Shown: positions 26,542-35,904, counted from the stretch's first letter. The stretch is DNA of 64,000 nucleotides from Hyphomicrobiales bacterium (GCA_900465675.1 UBJR01000013.1:221449-285448), one strand, 5' to 3'. Notes: generated from the letters alone by a model not told the origin. Program-made: numbers and translations.

Positions 26542-27813
26542 TCAGCTGACCTTGACGAGACCGGAGCGGCCGACTACGCAGTTGCGGCCGCTCTTCTTTG
26601 CCTGGTAGAGCCGGTCGTCGGCGGCAGAGAGAACCGTCGTGAAGCTGACGCCGTCTTCGTCGGCCGTCGCGACGCCGATGCTGACGGTCACCGGCTTGCC
26701 GTCGGGCGTCTTGACACTGGTGGCGATCGTCCAGCGGAGACGTTCGGCGACCAGCAGGCCTTCTTCCTGATCGGTTCCCGGGCAGATGGCGACGAATTCC
26801 TCGCCGCCGAAGCGGAAGACGCGGTCGGCCGAGCGCAGAATGGTGCCGAGGCGCGCGGCAATCGCCTTCAGCACTTCATCGCCCTGCAGGTGACCGAAAT
26901 TGTCGTTCACGTCCTTGAAGTGGTCGGCATCGATGATGATCACCGTTCCCGGCAGTCCCTGGCGCAGCGCCTCGCGGATCATCACCGGCGCTTCCAGCTC
27001 CATACGGCCGCGGTCATAGACACCGGTCAGGATATCGCGTCCGCTGCGGTCAAGCAGATCGTTGTAGCGCTCGCGGAAGGTCAGATCCCCGAAGACGTCG
27101 CTGATCGAACGCGCCGAGGACGGCAGGCGATCGCGCCTGACATAGATCTCGTAGACTGCGAACAGCACCGTGTAGATCAGGACGGCGAACATTTTCGCCT
27201 TCCAGCCATCCCAGAAAGCCGCCAGCGGCACGTCCATGAAATAATGCAGCGCGCCGAAGAAGCCGACCTGGTCGAAGGTCAGAAGCACGAAACCGCAGAT
27301 CATGAAGCGCAGGATGACTTTGCGCCGGATGTAACGGCCGAGCCGCTCATAGAGCAGGATGATGCCAATCGAATCCAGGTAAAGCAGTGCCGTGCCCCAG
27401 ATCATCAGCCAGCCCATTTCCTTGAGGAAACCGAAGTCGGCCTCATTGCCGGGCGAAAGCTGGATAGTGTGGTGCAGCTGCAGGATCCAGGCGATTGCCA
27501 CCGTCAGCAGATTGCCGATGAAGAGACCATAGATTGGCTGGCGGACGGTTGCGGCATCCTCCTGCAGATAGAGCATGAGGATCATCATCAGCTTACCGGC
27601 AAAGAACACCGAAGAGCCTGGCGATGCCACGCCGAAGGGCAGCGAGACGTAGAAGACCGCCGCCAGATAGGTTTCCATGAAATGCATCACGCCGAGCGCG
27701 GCGACGAAGACACCAAGGCCCAGGCGGTTTCTGAAGTGCAGGAGTGTCACCATCAGCGCGAAATAGCCGATGGCTTCAAGAACGAAGAGGCCGAGATTGG
27801 TGGCTTCGATCAT
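26542..27813 (-). CDS. Membrane-anchored diguanylate cyclase (GGDEF)
   Basis: 423 aa. The N-terminal half has about 6-7 membrane helices of a sensor type I cannot name. The C-terminal GGDEF domain has the active site GGEEF (FRFGGEEFVAI) and, five residues before it, RSAD, an intact RxxD inhibitory site. It should make c-di-GMP and be product-inhibited. Signal unknown. It converges with azoR. Confidence 0.9.
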   Translation of the reverse strand: MIEATNLGLFVLEAIGYFALMVTLLHFRNRLGLGVFVAALGVMHFMETYLAAVFYVSLPFGVASPGSSVFFAGKLMMILMLYLQEDAATVRQPIYGLFIGNLLTVAIAWILQLHHTIQLSPGNEADFGFLKEMGWLMIWGTALLYLDSIGIILLYERLGRYIRRKVILRFMICGFVLLTFDQVGFFGALHYFMDVPLAAFWDGWKAKMFAVLIYTVLFAVYEIYVRRDRLPSSARSISDVFGDLTFRERYNDLLDRSGRDILTGVYDRGRMELEAPVMIREALRQGLPGTVIIIDADHFKDVNDNFGHLQGDEVLKAIAARLGTILRSADRVFRFGGEEFVAICPGTDQEEGLLVAERLRWTIATSVKTPDGKPVTVSIGVATADEDGVSFTTVLSAADDRLYQAKKSGRNCVVGRSGLVKVS

Positions 27814-28006
27814 CGCGGCGCTCTCCCAGGCGAATTCCGCGCATCATTCACCGCCTGCGCAGGGCGCGCATGCGGGCGATGAGCCAGTCCGGATGGAGAG
27901 CGGGTTGGAGCAACCACGAAATGATCCTGCGATTCCCTTCGCAGCACCTTTGGCGGAAATCACTTAAAATTAAGTGACAGAAGCCCGTATCCGGCGCTAG
28001 GCGAAC
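27814..28006. other. Intergenic region between HlyU and diguanylate cyclase genes
   Basis: 193 nt holding the promoter of the diguanylate cyclase gene. Contains an AT-rich stretch near 27955-27982 (AAATCACTTAAAATTAAGTGAC) with the perfect 8-bp palindrome halves CACTTAA/TTAAGTG around AAA, which could be an operator or terminator. Confidence 0.3.
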
Positions 28007-28339
28007 CTAGACCTGGCGCTGCTTGACACCGTCGCCGAAAAGAGACGCGCCGTGCTGGTCGATGATCTGCTGTGCCTTGCGCACGGTGCACTCATTGGCA
28101 TCGTCGAGCGAGGAGAACATATCGGCGCGGATGAAGGTGCGAACGAGCACATCCTCGCCTGCTCCCTTCTCGATCCGGCCTGCCAGGCGGTACTGGCCGC
28201 CTTCCTTCTGCGGTTCGGCATAGATGGCGCAGTCGCCGTAGAGCTGCGGCTCAACGGATTTGCTGCTGCCGCTGCTCGCAGCCGCCTTGTCGCCGCCACC
28301 TGAGAACATCGAAAAAATGCTGGAGAATATCGAAGCCAT
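28007..28339 (-). CDS. HlyU family protein
   Basis: 110 aa. The HlyU domain covers the second half (YGDCAIYAEPQKEGGQYRLAGRIEK ... FIRADMFSSLDDANECTVRKAQQIIDQHG). The N-terminus is a Gly/Ser-rich linker. In alphaproteobacteria these short proteins are annotated as transcriptional activators by homology, but no DNA-binding motif is evident. Confidence 0.85.
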   Translation of the reverse strand: MASIFSSIFSMFSGGGDKAAASSGSSKSVEPQLYGDCAIYAEPQKEGGQYRLAGRIEKGAGEDVLVRTFIRADMFSSLDDANECTVRKAQQIIDQHGASLFGDGVKQRQV

Positions 28340-28376
28340 GTTTCGCCTTTAACACGAGGGACTTGATGCCGCAAAG

Positions 28377-29633
28377 TCAAATGATCAGGTTTGCCAGGAT
28401 CTCGTTTTCGGTAATGTCCTCGAAGCCCATGCCCGATTTGTCGAAGTTCTCGATCAGTGTCGCGAAATTCTCAGGCGCCTTGGTTTCGATGCCGATCAGG
28501 ATCGAGCCGAAATTGCGCGCCGTCTTCTTCAGATATTCGAAGCGGGCGATATCGTCGTCCGGGCCAAGCATATTGAGGAAATCGCGAAGCGCTCCGGGGC
28601 GCTGCGCCAGGCGCAGGATGTAGTATTTCTTGAGGCCCGCGTAGCGCATGGCGCGCTCCTTGACATCAGGCAGGCGCTCAAAGTCAAAATTGCCGCCGGA
28701 GACGACGGCAACGATGGTCTTGCCGCGGATAGCCTCCGGGTCCATCGCAGCAATCGCCGTTAGCGACAGAGCGCCGGCGGGCTCGAGCACCACGCCTTCG
28801 ACATTCAGCATTTCCGAGATCGTCACGCAGATCGCATTCTCGGGCATCAGCATCACCTGATCGGCCGGAAAATCCTTCAACGCTGCGAAATTGAGATCGC
28901 CGATGCGGGCCACGGCAGCGCCATCGACGAAGTTGTCGACCTTGGCGAGCGTCACCGCCTCACCCGCCTCGATGCTGCGCTTGAGGCTCGCAGCGCCCGC
29001 AGGCTCGGTGAAGACGAAACCGGACTTTGGCACGATGCCATCCAGATAACCGGTGATCCCGGCCGCCAGACCGCCGCCGCCCACCGGCATGACGATCATG
29101 TCGGGGACCTTGCCATCGGGCAGCTGCTGCATGATTTCGGCGGCCACCGTCGCCTGCCCCTCGATGATGTCTTCATGATCGAATGGCGGCACCATGACGC
29201 CGCCGATGGCTTCCACGTGATCGCGGGCCGCCTTGTAGCACTGGTCGAAGAAGTCGCCATAAAGCTTGATGGTGATAAATTCGGCACCGAACATGCGGGT
29301 CTTGTCGATCTTCTGCTGCGGCGTGGTCACCGGCATGAAGACGACGCCAGGCACACCGAAGTGGCGGCAGACGAAGGCAAAGCCCTGCGCGTGATTGCCG
29401 GCCGAAGCGCAGACGAAGGTGCGCCCCTCGCCGCCTTCGGCAATCGCCTTGCGGAAGAAGTTGAACGCACCGCGGATCTTGTAGGAACGCACCGGCGAGA
29501 GATCTTCGCGCTTCAGCCAGATCTCCGCGCCATAGCGCGCCGAAAGATGATCATTGAGCTGCAGCGGCGTTGCCGGAAACAGGCTGCGCAGCGCCTCCCC
29601 GGCATTTTCAACATCCTGACGATTGACGGTCAT
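28377..29633 (-). CDS. ilvA: Threonine ammonia-lyase (threonine dehydratase) with C-terminal ACT-like domain
   Basis: 418 aa from MTVNRQDVEN. PLP-dependent deamination of threonine to 2-oxobutanoate, entry to isoleucine synthesis. The PLP lysine is in SPVRSYKIRGAFN, the Gly-rich loop is GGGGLAAG, and an ACT-like domain (YILRLAQRPGALRDFLNML...) closes the protein. It has one regulatory domain rather than the two of E. coli IlvA, so feedback control may be weaker. A start five codons further upstream (29648) is possible. Confidence 0.9.
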   Translation of the reverse strand: MTVNRQDVENAGEALRSLFPATPLQLNDHLSARYGAEIWLKREDLSPVRSYKIRGAFNFFRKAIAEGGEGRTFVCASAGNHAQGFAFVCRHFGVPGVVFMPVTTPQQKIDKTRMFGAEFITIKLYGDFFDQCYKAARDHVEAIGGVMVPPFDHEDIIEGQATVAAEIMQQLPDGKVPDMIVMPVGGGGLAAGITGYLDGIVPKSGFVFTEPAGAASLKRSIEAGEAVTLAKVDNFVDGAAVARIGDLNFAALKDFPADQVMLMPENAICVTISEMLNVEGVVLEPAGALSLTAIAAMDPEAIRGKTIVAVVSGGNFDFERLPDVKERAMRYAGLKKYYILRLAQRPGALRDFLNMLGPDDDIARFEYLKKTARNFGSILIGIETKAPENFATLIENFDKSGMGFEDITENEILANLII

Positions 29634-29810
29634 CGGTCCATTCCTCATTTCGAGGGTCCGCTATGACATAGAGCGCGGGCCGAAAGAAAGCCTGAAAGCG
29701 GCCGCGGCGGTTCGGTTGCGGCAAGCATTTCTTAAGCTCGCTTTCCACAACACGGCGCGGACACGGTTTTTTGCAGTGCACCCATGAGGCCGCGCTGCTA
29801 ATGTGACGGA

Positions 29811-30206
29811 ATGACAACACCGAAAATCATGAGACCGCTGGCCTGGCTGGTGCTGGCCGCGATCGTCTTCGTCACGATATCGCCGATCAGCCTGCGCCCG
29901 CACACGATGACCACGGTCGATTTCGACCGCGCGCTCGCCTACGCCGTTACCGGCTTCATCTTCGTGCTCGGCTATCCCAAGCAATGGAAGCTTATCGTCC
30001 TGCTGCTCGCCTTCGGCGCCGTCGCTATCGAGGCGCTGCAATATTTCTCGCCCAGCCGCCACGCTCGCCTGCACGACGGCATCATCAAGGGCATCGGTGC
30101 CGCGATCGGCGCCATGGCCGCCCACGGCCTCCTGAAAATCCGTGCCCGCAATTCGGCTCCCAAAGAGCCAGCGGACCCCGCTCCCTCCAGCGCCGCCCTT
30201 GACTGA
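29811..30206 (+). CDS. VanZ-like family membrane protein
   Basis: 131 aa with about three to four membrane helices. VanZ-type motifs: TISPISLRPHT after helix 1, FDRALAYAVTGFIF, and IEALQYFSPSRHARLHDGIIKGIGAAIG. Function of the family outside teicoplanin resistance is unknown. Confidence 0.8.
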   Translation: MTTPKIMRPLAWLVLAAIVFVTISPISLRPHTMTTVDFDRALAYAVTGFIFVLGYPKQWKLIVLLLAFGAVAIEALQYFSPSRHARLHDGIIKGIGAAIGAMAAHGLLKIRARNSAPKEPADPAPSSAALD

Positions 30207-30239
30207 ATCGCTGATGTCGTTGATTGAGAAGCGCGCGCT

Positions 30240-30325
30240 GCGGGCGTGGCGAAACTGGTAGACGCAAGGGACTTAAAATCCCTCGGCCTTAGGCTATGCG
30301 GGTTCGATCCCCGCCGCCCGCACCA
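30240..30325 (+). tRNA. tRNA-Leu (TAA)
   Basis: The acceptor GCGGGCG/CGCCCGC is perfect. Anticodon loop ACTTAAAAT gives TAA, the long variable arm (CGGCCTTAGGCTATG) is typical for leucine, the T-loop is GGTTCGATCC and CCA is encoded. Confidence 0.95.
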
Positions 30326-30330
30326 AGCCT

Positions 30331-30738
30331 CTACTCCGGGTCCTTTTCATAGACGGTGACGCCATCGGGCAGCTTTACCCAGCGGTGCCTGCGGCAATCG
30401 TAGACCGAATCCCGTGGCGGCGGGAAATCCGGATCGGCGAAGGCGCCGACGGCGACCGCCACCGAGCGATGCTCCTCGCCCTCCTCCGTGTGATAGAGAT
30501 TGCTGCCGCAGACCGGGCAGAAGCGGAAGCGAAATCTGGCGCCCTGGTCGCCGGTGCGAATGTAGTCGGTGGCCCGGCCGGTCACCTTATAATCGGGACC
30601 GAAGGCTGCGAGCGCGGCGAAGACGCTGCCGGTCCGGCTCTGGCAGGCGAAGCAGTGGCAGACACCGACGCCGAGCGGTTCGCCTTCGACCGCTATCTGC
30701 AACTGGCCGCAGGTGCATTTGGCAATTCTCGTCACCAT
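30331..30738 (-). CDS. GFA-family (glutathione-dependent formaldehyde-activating-like) protein
   Basis: 135 aa from MVTRIAKCTCGQL. Zinc-binding Cys of the GFA/DUF636 fold are all visible: CTCG, CHCFACQ and CPVCGSN. Most such proteins are not formaldehyde enzymes, so the function remains open. The C-terminus is 6 nt beyond the tRNA-Leu end on the opposite strand. Confidence 0.85.
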   Translation of the reverse strand: MVTRIAKCTCGQLQIAVEGEPLGVGVCHCFACQSRTGSVFAALAAFGPDYKVTGRATDYIRTGDQGARFRFRFCPVCGSNLYHTEEGEEHRSVAVAVGAFADPDFPPPRDSVYDCRRHRWVKLPDGVTVYEKDPE

Positions 30739-30813
30739 GCGCGAAACTCCGGGGAACAGGCTCAGCGCGAAAAAGCTGGCGCGGATCACAGCGAAGTCAA
30801 ACGGCGGCGATGC

Positions 30814-31077
30814 TCAGCGATGGATCTTCCAATAGTCGGAGCCGGTCCGGCGCGAGATCAATTTCAGTGTGCCGTCGGGCTGCACCACATATTTCTCGAA
30901 GACGCGATAGCCGAACTTGTCGGGGAATTCGTGATCGACCACGTGGCCGGGCGCTGCTCCATAATAGACCACCCTGTTGCCATAGGTCAGGCTGCCGCGC
31001 ATTGGCTCGGGCGGCGGCATCGTGGTGTTGCAGGCCGCCAGCGGCAGCAGAAGCATCAGAAAAACGGCGGCGCGCAT
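30814..31077 (-). CDS. Putative lipoprotein
   Basis: 87 aa from MRAAVFLMLLLPLAACNTT: a short signal ending in the lipobox LAAC (Cys at residue 16), then a Pro-rich linker and a small globular part (GNRVVYYGAAPGHVVDHEFPDKFGYRVFEKYVVQ). Ribosome site AAAGGAG. Likely anchored in the outer membrane. Function unknown. Confidence 0.75.
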   Translation of the reverse strand: MRAAVFLMLLLPLAACNTTMPPPEPMRGSLTYGNRVVYYGAAPGHVVDHEFPDKFGYRVFEKYVVQPDGTLKLISRRTGSDYWKIHR

Positions 31078-31302
31078 CGGCGAATCTCCTTTGAAATCCG
31101 TCATATAGGACGCGATGGTAGGGCGTCACCGGCGACTGCACCATTTTTGCGCAGTCCGCCAGAATGCCGAAGGCTTTATCATCGCGTTCGAATGTGCTTG
31201 TATATTGTGCAGAACGGGGCGCTGGCGATTGATTGGCCGGCGCAAGATGCCAAGAATGACGATGCGGCGCATGTGTAGAGATTGTCTTGTGGGAGTAAGA
31301 CG

Positions 31303-31437
31303 GTGGTATACGATTGGGATGGCGTCAGAACGAAACGTCTGAGATTCTACAAAGCGACTGCGGCCTGTATTTTCGCAACGGCGATCGCGGCAGTGTCTTT
31401 TCTTGCCCTGACTTCACAGCTTCATAATCTGGGCTGA
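31303..31437 (+). CDS. Small membrane protein, 44 aa, GTG start
   Basis: VVYDWDGVRTKRLRFYKATAA...: a charged N-terminus (YDWDGVRTKRLR) then one hydrophobic helix (about residues 18-37). GGGAGTAAGACG before the GTG is a fair ribosome site. The Y-D-W-D-G-x-R-T-x-R-L-R start looks like a conserved rhizobial micro-protein motif, but I cannot name a family. Confidence 0.45.
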   Translation: MVYDWDGVRTKRLRFYKATAACIFATAIAAVSFLALTSQLHNLG

Positions 31438-31445
31438 TACGCCCA

Positions 31446-31475
31446 GCAAAAACGGCGCAGCCGAGGCCGCGCCGT
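31446..31475 (-). terminator. Terminator of wrbA
   Basis: Read on the minus strand: AACGGCGC...GCGCCGTT followed by TTTTGC, 26 nt after the wrbA stop. It probably also stops the small plus-strand gene. Confidence 0.7.
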
Positions 31476-31500
31476 TCTCATTGATCAGCGTCAATAGGTG

Positions 31501-32097
31501 TTAGGCGAGCTTGGCTGCAAGCTTTGCAACGTGAGCGCCCTGGAAGCGTGCACCTTCGAGTTCGATCTCGGAAGGCTGGCGCGAGCCGTCGCCGTTGGTG
31601 ATCGTCGATGCGCCGTAGGGCGAGCCGCCCTTGACTTCTTCGGTGCCCATCTGGCCCTGGAAGGCATAGGGAAGACCGGCATAAGCCATGCCGTGGTGCA
31701 GGAAGGTCGGGATGAAGCCGAGGATCGTCGATTCCTGGCCGCCGTGCTGGGTCGCCGAGGAGGTGAACATCGAGCCGACCTTGCCGACGAGCTTGCCGCC
31801 GAACCACAGACCGCCGGTCTGGTCCCAGAAATTGCGCATCTGCGAGGCAACGGTGCCGAAGCGGGTACCGGCGCCGACGATGATCGCGTCGTACTCGACG
31901 AGTTCGTCAACGGTTGCGATCTCGGCCTTCTGGTCGAGCTTGTAATAGGAAGCCTTGGCGACTTCTTCGGACACCAGTTCCGGTACGCGCTTGACGGTGA
32001 CGTCGGCGCCAGCCGACTTCGCACCTTCAGCTACGGCATAGGCCATGGTTTCGATGTGGCCGTAAGCCGAGTAGTAGAGAACGAGGACTTTTGCCAT
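31501..32097 (-). CDS. wrbA: NAD(P)H:quinone oxidoreductase, WrbA type
   Basis: 198 aa. Flavodoxin-like FMN-binding start (VLVLYYSAYGHIETMAYAVAEGA), FGTVASQMRNFWDQTGGLW and STATQHGGQE-like FTSSATQHGGQESTIL, all standard for WrbA. It reduces quinones by two electrons to avoid semiquinone formation under oxidative stress. Confidence 0.95.
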   Translation of the reverse strand: MAKVLVLYYSAYGHIETMAYAVAEGAKSAGADVTVKRVPELVSEEVAKASYYKLDQKAEIATVDELVEYDAIIVGAGTRFGTVASQMRNFWDQTGGLWFGGKLVGKVGSMFTSSATQHGGQESTILGFIPTFLHHGMAYAGLPYAFQGQMGTEEVKGGSPYGASTITNGDGSRQPSEIELEGARFQGAHVAKLAAKLA

Positions 32098-32320
32098 TTC
32101 AAGCTCCGTCTGGGTTGATTGAGTTTGTAACCGGTGCCGGTTCTATCAGCCGCGCGTCCATGGCACAGCCCGCCTAAACAGAACTCAGTGTTCACTGTAT
32201 GAAGACGCAAAAGTGCTTGCTGTCTTATTTTTGTGATTTTCGAACAGTTTTTCCGCCGCATTTGCAAGCGGCGCAATCGGCGCTACCTATAGCGGACGAT
32301 TTTCATTCCGGACTGTTTCC

Positions 32321-33097
32321 ATGACCAATCAGACCATCGTGACTGCCGCCATGCTCGCCATCGGCGACGAACTGCTTTCGGGCCGTACCAAGGACAAGAA
32401 TATCGGCTATCTCGCCGATCTCCTGACGCTATCGGGCATCGATCTCAAGGAGGTCCGCATCGTCGCCGACGAGGAGGACGCGATCGTCGAGGCGCTGAAT
32501 GCGCTGCGCGGCCGCTACGACTACGTCTTCACCTCCGGCGGCATCGGCCCGACCCACGACGACATCACGGCGGATGCGATTTCCAAAGCGTTCGGCGTGC
32601 CCTGCGAACACGATGCGAAGGCTATGTCACTGCTCGCAGACATGTACAAGCGCCGCGAGATGGAGTTCACCGAAGCTCGCCAGCGGATGGCGCGGATGCC
32701 GCGGGGTGCTGCCCATATCGACAATCCGGTCTCGACGGCACCGGGTTTCATCATCGGCAATGTCCATGTGATGGCCGGCGTGCCGCAGGTCTTCCAGGCG
32801 ATGATCGGCAATGTTCTGCCGACGTTGAGAACCGGCGCCAAGGTGTTGTCGCTGGCGATCGACTGCCCCTATGGCGAGGGTGATATCGGCACGCCGCTGG
32901 CCGCGATCCAGAAGGCGCATCCGGAGACCAGCATCGGCTCCTACCCGCGCTATGTCGGCCAGAAATTCTCGACCGAGATCGTCGTGCGCGGCCGCTCGCA
33001 GGACGTCATCGACGCCGCCGGCAAGGAGGTGGAAGCGATGATCGAGGATATCCGTAAGGCCAAGGCGATTGGCGAAAACCATTCCGCCGAAGCTTGA
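32321..33097 (+). CDS. Competence/damage-inducible protein CinA-like, MoCF domain only
   Basis: 258 aa. A molybdopterin-binding (MoCF/MoaB-like) domain with AIGDELLSGRTKDKN and FTSGGIGPTHDDITADAI. It has the CinA N-terminal domain but lacks the C-terminal nicotinamide mononucleotide deamidase domain of full-length CinA, as usual for this rhizobial paralogue. Full CinA acts on pyridine nucleotide by-products; a role here is inference. Confidence 0.85.
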   Translation: MTNQTIVTAAMLAIGDELLSGRTKDKNIGYLADLLTLSGIDLKEVRIVADEEDAIVEALNALRGRYDYVFTSGGIGPTHDDITADAISKAFGVPCEHDAKAMSLLADMYKRREMEFTEARQRMARMPRGAAHIDNPVSTAPGFIIGNVHVMAGVPQVFQAMIGNVLPTLRTGAKVLSLAIDCPYGEGDIGTPLAAIQKAHPETSIGSYPRYVGQKFSTEIVVRGRSQDVIDAAGKEVEAMIEDIRKAKAIGENHSAEA

Positions 33098-33124
33098 GAC
33101 ACGCGGCCTTTTGCCGCCAAGCCT

Positions 33125-33138
33125 TTGATCTCAGTCAA
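33125..33138 (+). promoter_or_regulatory. FixK/FNR-type box before the universal stress protein gene
   Basis: TTGAT-CTCA-GTCAA matches the FNR/FixK consensus TTGAT-N4-ATCAA with one mismatch. It lies 84 nt upstream of the start, leaving room for a promoter with the box near -41. Confidence 0.5.
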
Positions 33139-33208
33139 GGAACCGGAGCACCATCGAAAGCATTCTTTAGACGCGGAAGTTCATTTCAGCCGCCCAAGGA
33201 GAATTGAT

Positions 33209-34051
33209 ATGTCCTACAAAACCATACTGGCCATTCTCGATACTGCCGATAACAGCGCGACCGTGGCAGATTTCGCGTTTTCGATTGCAGCGGCAAACAA
33301 TGCCCATGTGATCGGGCTGCATGCCGAGACGCTGTCTGCGGTTCCGCTGGTTGCGCCGATGGAGATCCCGGATCCGGTTGCCGTTCAAGCGCTGCAGGAC
33401 ATGGCACATTCCGAAACGCTCGAGGTCGAGCGCATCTTCCGGCAGAAGGCGGAGGCGAGCGGCGTGCCCTTCGAATGGCGAAGCTTTGCAACCGCGACCG
33501 GCTACGGCTCGGCGCCGCTGATCGAAACCGCCCGCAGCGCCGACCTGCTGATTGCCTCGCAGGCCGACCCCGCCAAGCCTTCCGACAGCCATGTCGATGT
33601 CGACAGCTTCCTGTTCGAGAGCGGGCGTCCGGTGCTGATGATCCCCTATATCCTGCGCACGCCGAAGCCGATCAAGCGGGTACTGGTTGCCTGGAACGGC
33701 TCTAAGGAAGCGGCGCGTGCCACGCTGGATGCCCTGCCGATCCTCAAAGCCGCAGACGAAGTTGAGGTGTTCTCGGTCGATCCGGTCGATACGGCGACGC
33801 AGAGTGCCGGCATGGCCGGTGCCGATATCGCCGCAAATCTGGCCCGCCACGGCGTCAAGGTCAGCCTCGCCACCGCCGAAAGCGCCAACAAGAGCGCGTC
33901 GTCAGTCATCGAGAACCGGCTTTCCGACAACAGCGTCGATCTGCTGGTCATGGGCGCCTATACCCATTCGCGCCTCTGGCAGCTGATTTTCGGCGGCACC
34001 ACCAAGTCGCTGCTGCAGTCGATGACGGCGCTAACGCTGCTCTCCCGTTGA
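33209..34051 (+). CDS. Universal stress protein, two UspA domains
   Basis: 280 aa. Two tandem UspA folds: the first begins MSYKTILAILDTADNSATV, the second at about residue 150 (IKRVLVAWNGSKEAARATLDALPILKAA) and ends VDLLVMGAYTHSRLWQLIFGGTTKSLL, close to the ATP-binding GxxGxxxxxGS/T form. Rhizobial double-UspA proteins are often microaerobically induced, consistent with the upstream FixK-like box. Ribosome site AAGGAG. Confidence 0.9.
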   Translation: MSYKTILAILDTADNSATVADFAFSIAAANNAHVIGLHAETLSAVPLVAPMEIPDPVAVQALQDMAHSETLEVERIFRQKAEASGVPFEWRSFATATGYGSAPLIETARSADLLIASQADPAKPSDSHVDVDSFLFESGRPVLMIPYILRTPKPIKRVLVAWNGSKEAARATLDALPILKAADEVEVFSVDPVDTATQSAGMAGADIAANLARHGVKVSLATAESANKSASSVIENRLSDNSVDLLVMGAYTHSRLWQLIFGGTTKSLLQSMTALTLLSR

Positions 34052-34061
34052 TGACATCTGG

Positions 34062-34092
34062 GCGGGACTTGCGTTTTGACCGCAAATCCCGC
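34062..34092 (+). terminator. Probable terminator of the universal stress protein gene
   Basis: GCGGGACTTGCG and CGCAAATCCCGC pair imperfectly around TTTTGAC, 10 nt after the stop codon, followed by TATTTC. Confidence 0.45.
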
Positions 34093-34210
34093 TATTTCAG
34101 GCGACCGGTGACGGGTTCCGGCACTTTTCGCGCAGCCCCGGCTGCGCGATTTGCGTTTGTGTCAGCCCAAGGTCGCCGGCGGTCTTTCTTTCATGCCGTG
34201 GAGCAGCCCC

Positions 34211-34705
34211 ATGTCCCTTCCCGATAAAGCCTTTCCCGTTTCCTGGGATCAGTTCCACCGCGACGCCCGTGCTCTGGCCTGGCGCATCGCCGGGCTGAAG
34301 AAGGAATTCACCGGCATCGTCTGCATCACCCGCGGCGGGCTGGTTCCGGCAGCGATCATCTGCCGCGAACTGAACATCCGGCTGATCGAAACGGTCTGCG
34401 TCGCCTCTTACCACGATTACGTCAACCAGGGCGAAATGGTCGTGCTGAAGGGGATCGCACCGGAACTGCAGCAGAATGGCGGCGAAGGCATTCTCGTCGT
34501 CGACGATCTGACCGACACCGGCAAGACCGCCGCCCAGGTGCGCCGCATGCTGCCAAAGGCGCATTTTGCTTGCGTCTACGCCAAGCCGCAGGGCGTGCCG
34601 ACGATCGATACGTTCGTCACCGAGGTCAGCCAGGATACGTGGATCTATTTCCCGTGGGATATGGGTTTCACCTATCAGGAACCGATTGCAAAAGGCCCCA
34701 AATAA
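34211..34705 (+). CDS. gpt: Xanthine phosphoribosyltransferase
   Basis: 164 aa. A type I phosphoribosyltransferase with the PRPP motif VVDDLTDTGKTA and upstream ITRGGLVPAAIICRELNI. It salvages xanthine and guanine to XMP and GMP. The start ATG follows GGAG (spacing 7). A 9-bp hairpin (CGCGCAGCC/GGCTGCGCG) at about 34129-34150 lies in the leader. Confidence 0.9.
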   Translation: MSLPDKAFPVSWDQFHRDARALAWRIAGLKKEFTGIVCITRGGLVPAAIICRELNIRLIETVCVASYHDYVNQGEMVVLKGIAPELQQNGGEGILVVDDLTDTGKTAAQVRRMLPKAHFACVYAKPQGVPTIDTFVTEVSQDTWIYFPWDMGFTYQEPIAKGPK

Positions 34706-34900
34706 ACCTAAGGATGATATTTCCGACCGGCGCAGCTGGTGCGGGCATTGATTGTTATCTTAGTAATATTGCGAACGTATAGTGGGTGCTCGGCAAGGGC
34801 ATCCACAGATTAACGGCACAAGGGCGCGCCGGCAAATCTGCCCCTGCCACAGATATATGCCGGCAACGGCGTGCCTCTGGGCGCGCAGCAAGGAAGGGTA

Positions 34901-35494
34901 ATGCGGTACCGGGGTTGGGTTATTGCGGTCGTGGCTTCAGGGCTTTCGATCCTGCCAACTGCTGTCTTTTCCCCTGCCCTTGCAGAACCTGCCTATATCT
35001 CGGTGGTCCGGGAATATGTCGATAAGGTCGTGCGGCCGATGGTCAAGGATCCTGTTGTCATGAAGGCGATCAAGGACCAGAACATCAAATTCGGCGATGT
35101 CAGCAAAACCGACATCCAGGTGCTCGATTCCACCTACCGTGCCGAGATCGAGACCGGTCAATACCAGATGCTGACCAATCTCTCGGCGAAACCGGTCTCG
35201 CGATACCTCAAGGCCGAACAGGACAATTCGCAGGGCATCATCATTGAATTCTTTGTGACCGATAAAAACGGACTGAATGTCGGCGAGAGCCGTCCGACCG
35301 TGGATTACTGGCAGGGCGACGAAAATAAATATCTGAGAACCTTCGCCAGCGATTCGGATGAGATCTTCATCGACCGCGCCGAACGCGACGATGTCACGCA
35401 AATCCTTGAAACACAGGCAAGTTTCACGATCCGCGACGAGAATGGTGCGGCGATCGGCATCGCCACCGTAACGATCGCGTTGGACGCGATCTGA
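34901..35494 (+). CDS. Periplasmic protein of unknown function
   Basis: 197 aa from the ATG preceded by AGGAAGGG. Signal peptide MRYRGWVIAVVASGLSILPT...ALA (cleavage about residue 28). The mature part contains TDKNGLNVGESRPTVDYWQGDENKYLRTF, a small sensor-like (PAS/PDC-like) domain as seen in periplasmic sensors. No membrane anchor or kinase domain follows. It probably binds a ligand in the periplasm. Confidence 0.7.
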   Translation: MRYRGWVIAVVASGLSILPTAVFSPALAEPAYISVVREYVDKVVRPMVKDPVVMKAIKDQNIKFGDVSKTDIQVLDSTYRAEIETGQYQMLTNLSAKPVSRYLKAEQDNSQGIIIEFFVTDKNGLNVGESRPTVDYWQGDENKYLRTFASDSDEIFIDRAERDDVTQILETQASFTIRDENGAAIGIATVTIALDAI

Positions 35495-35661
35495 GCGTTC
35501 TTCGCATTCCGAATCGCAATGCCGATTTGGGGCGCAATAGCCATCGTAAGATTTGGAAATTCGTGTTTTTTTGATGACACCGGTATCATTGGCGGTTCCA
35601 TCCGCTGCAAGCCCTTGAAAAACATGGCCTCCGGGCTTTTCCCCACTGTCCACAGCCCCAT

Positions 35662-35677
35662 CCACAATATCTTGTGG
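35662..35677 (+). promoter_or_regulatory. NrdR-like box 1
   Basis: CCACAATATCTTGTGG is a near-perfect palindrome matching the NrdR box (aCACAATATATTGTGt). It lies just upstream of the TTGACG -35 element. Confidence 0.6.
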
Positions 35678-35904
35678 TGAACGCTTCGTTAAAAACCACC
35701 CCTTGACGGAATCGCCTGTTTCAAACTTAATAGGCTTCGATGTTGCGGCGGCAGCTGGACCGGAAGTAACGAGGCCGGTTCTCTTCAAAAAACGAGCGTA
35801 GAATCAGGGTGTTGTATCCATCGCGGGTGTGCACCTCGACGGCTTTTGCGCGCGATTTTTTGGCTCCAAAAACAACATCCGGGGCTGGCGAAAATAAGCT
35901 GTTA

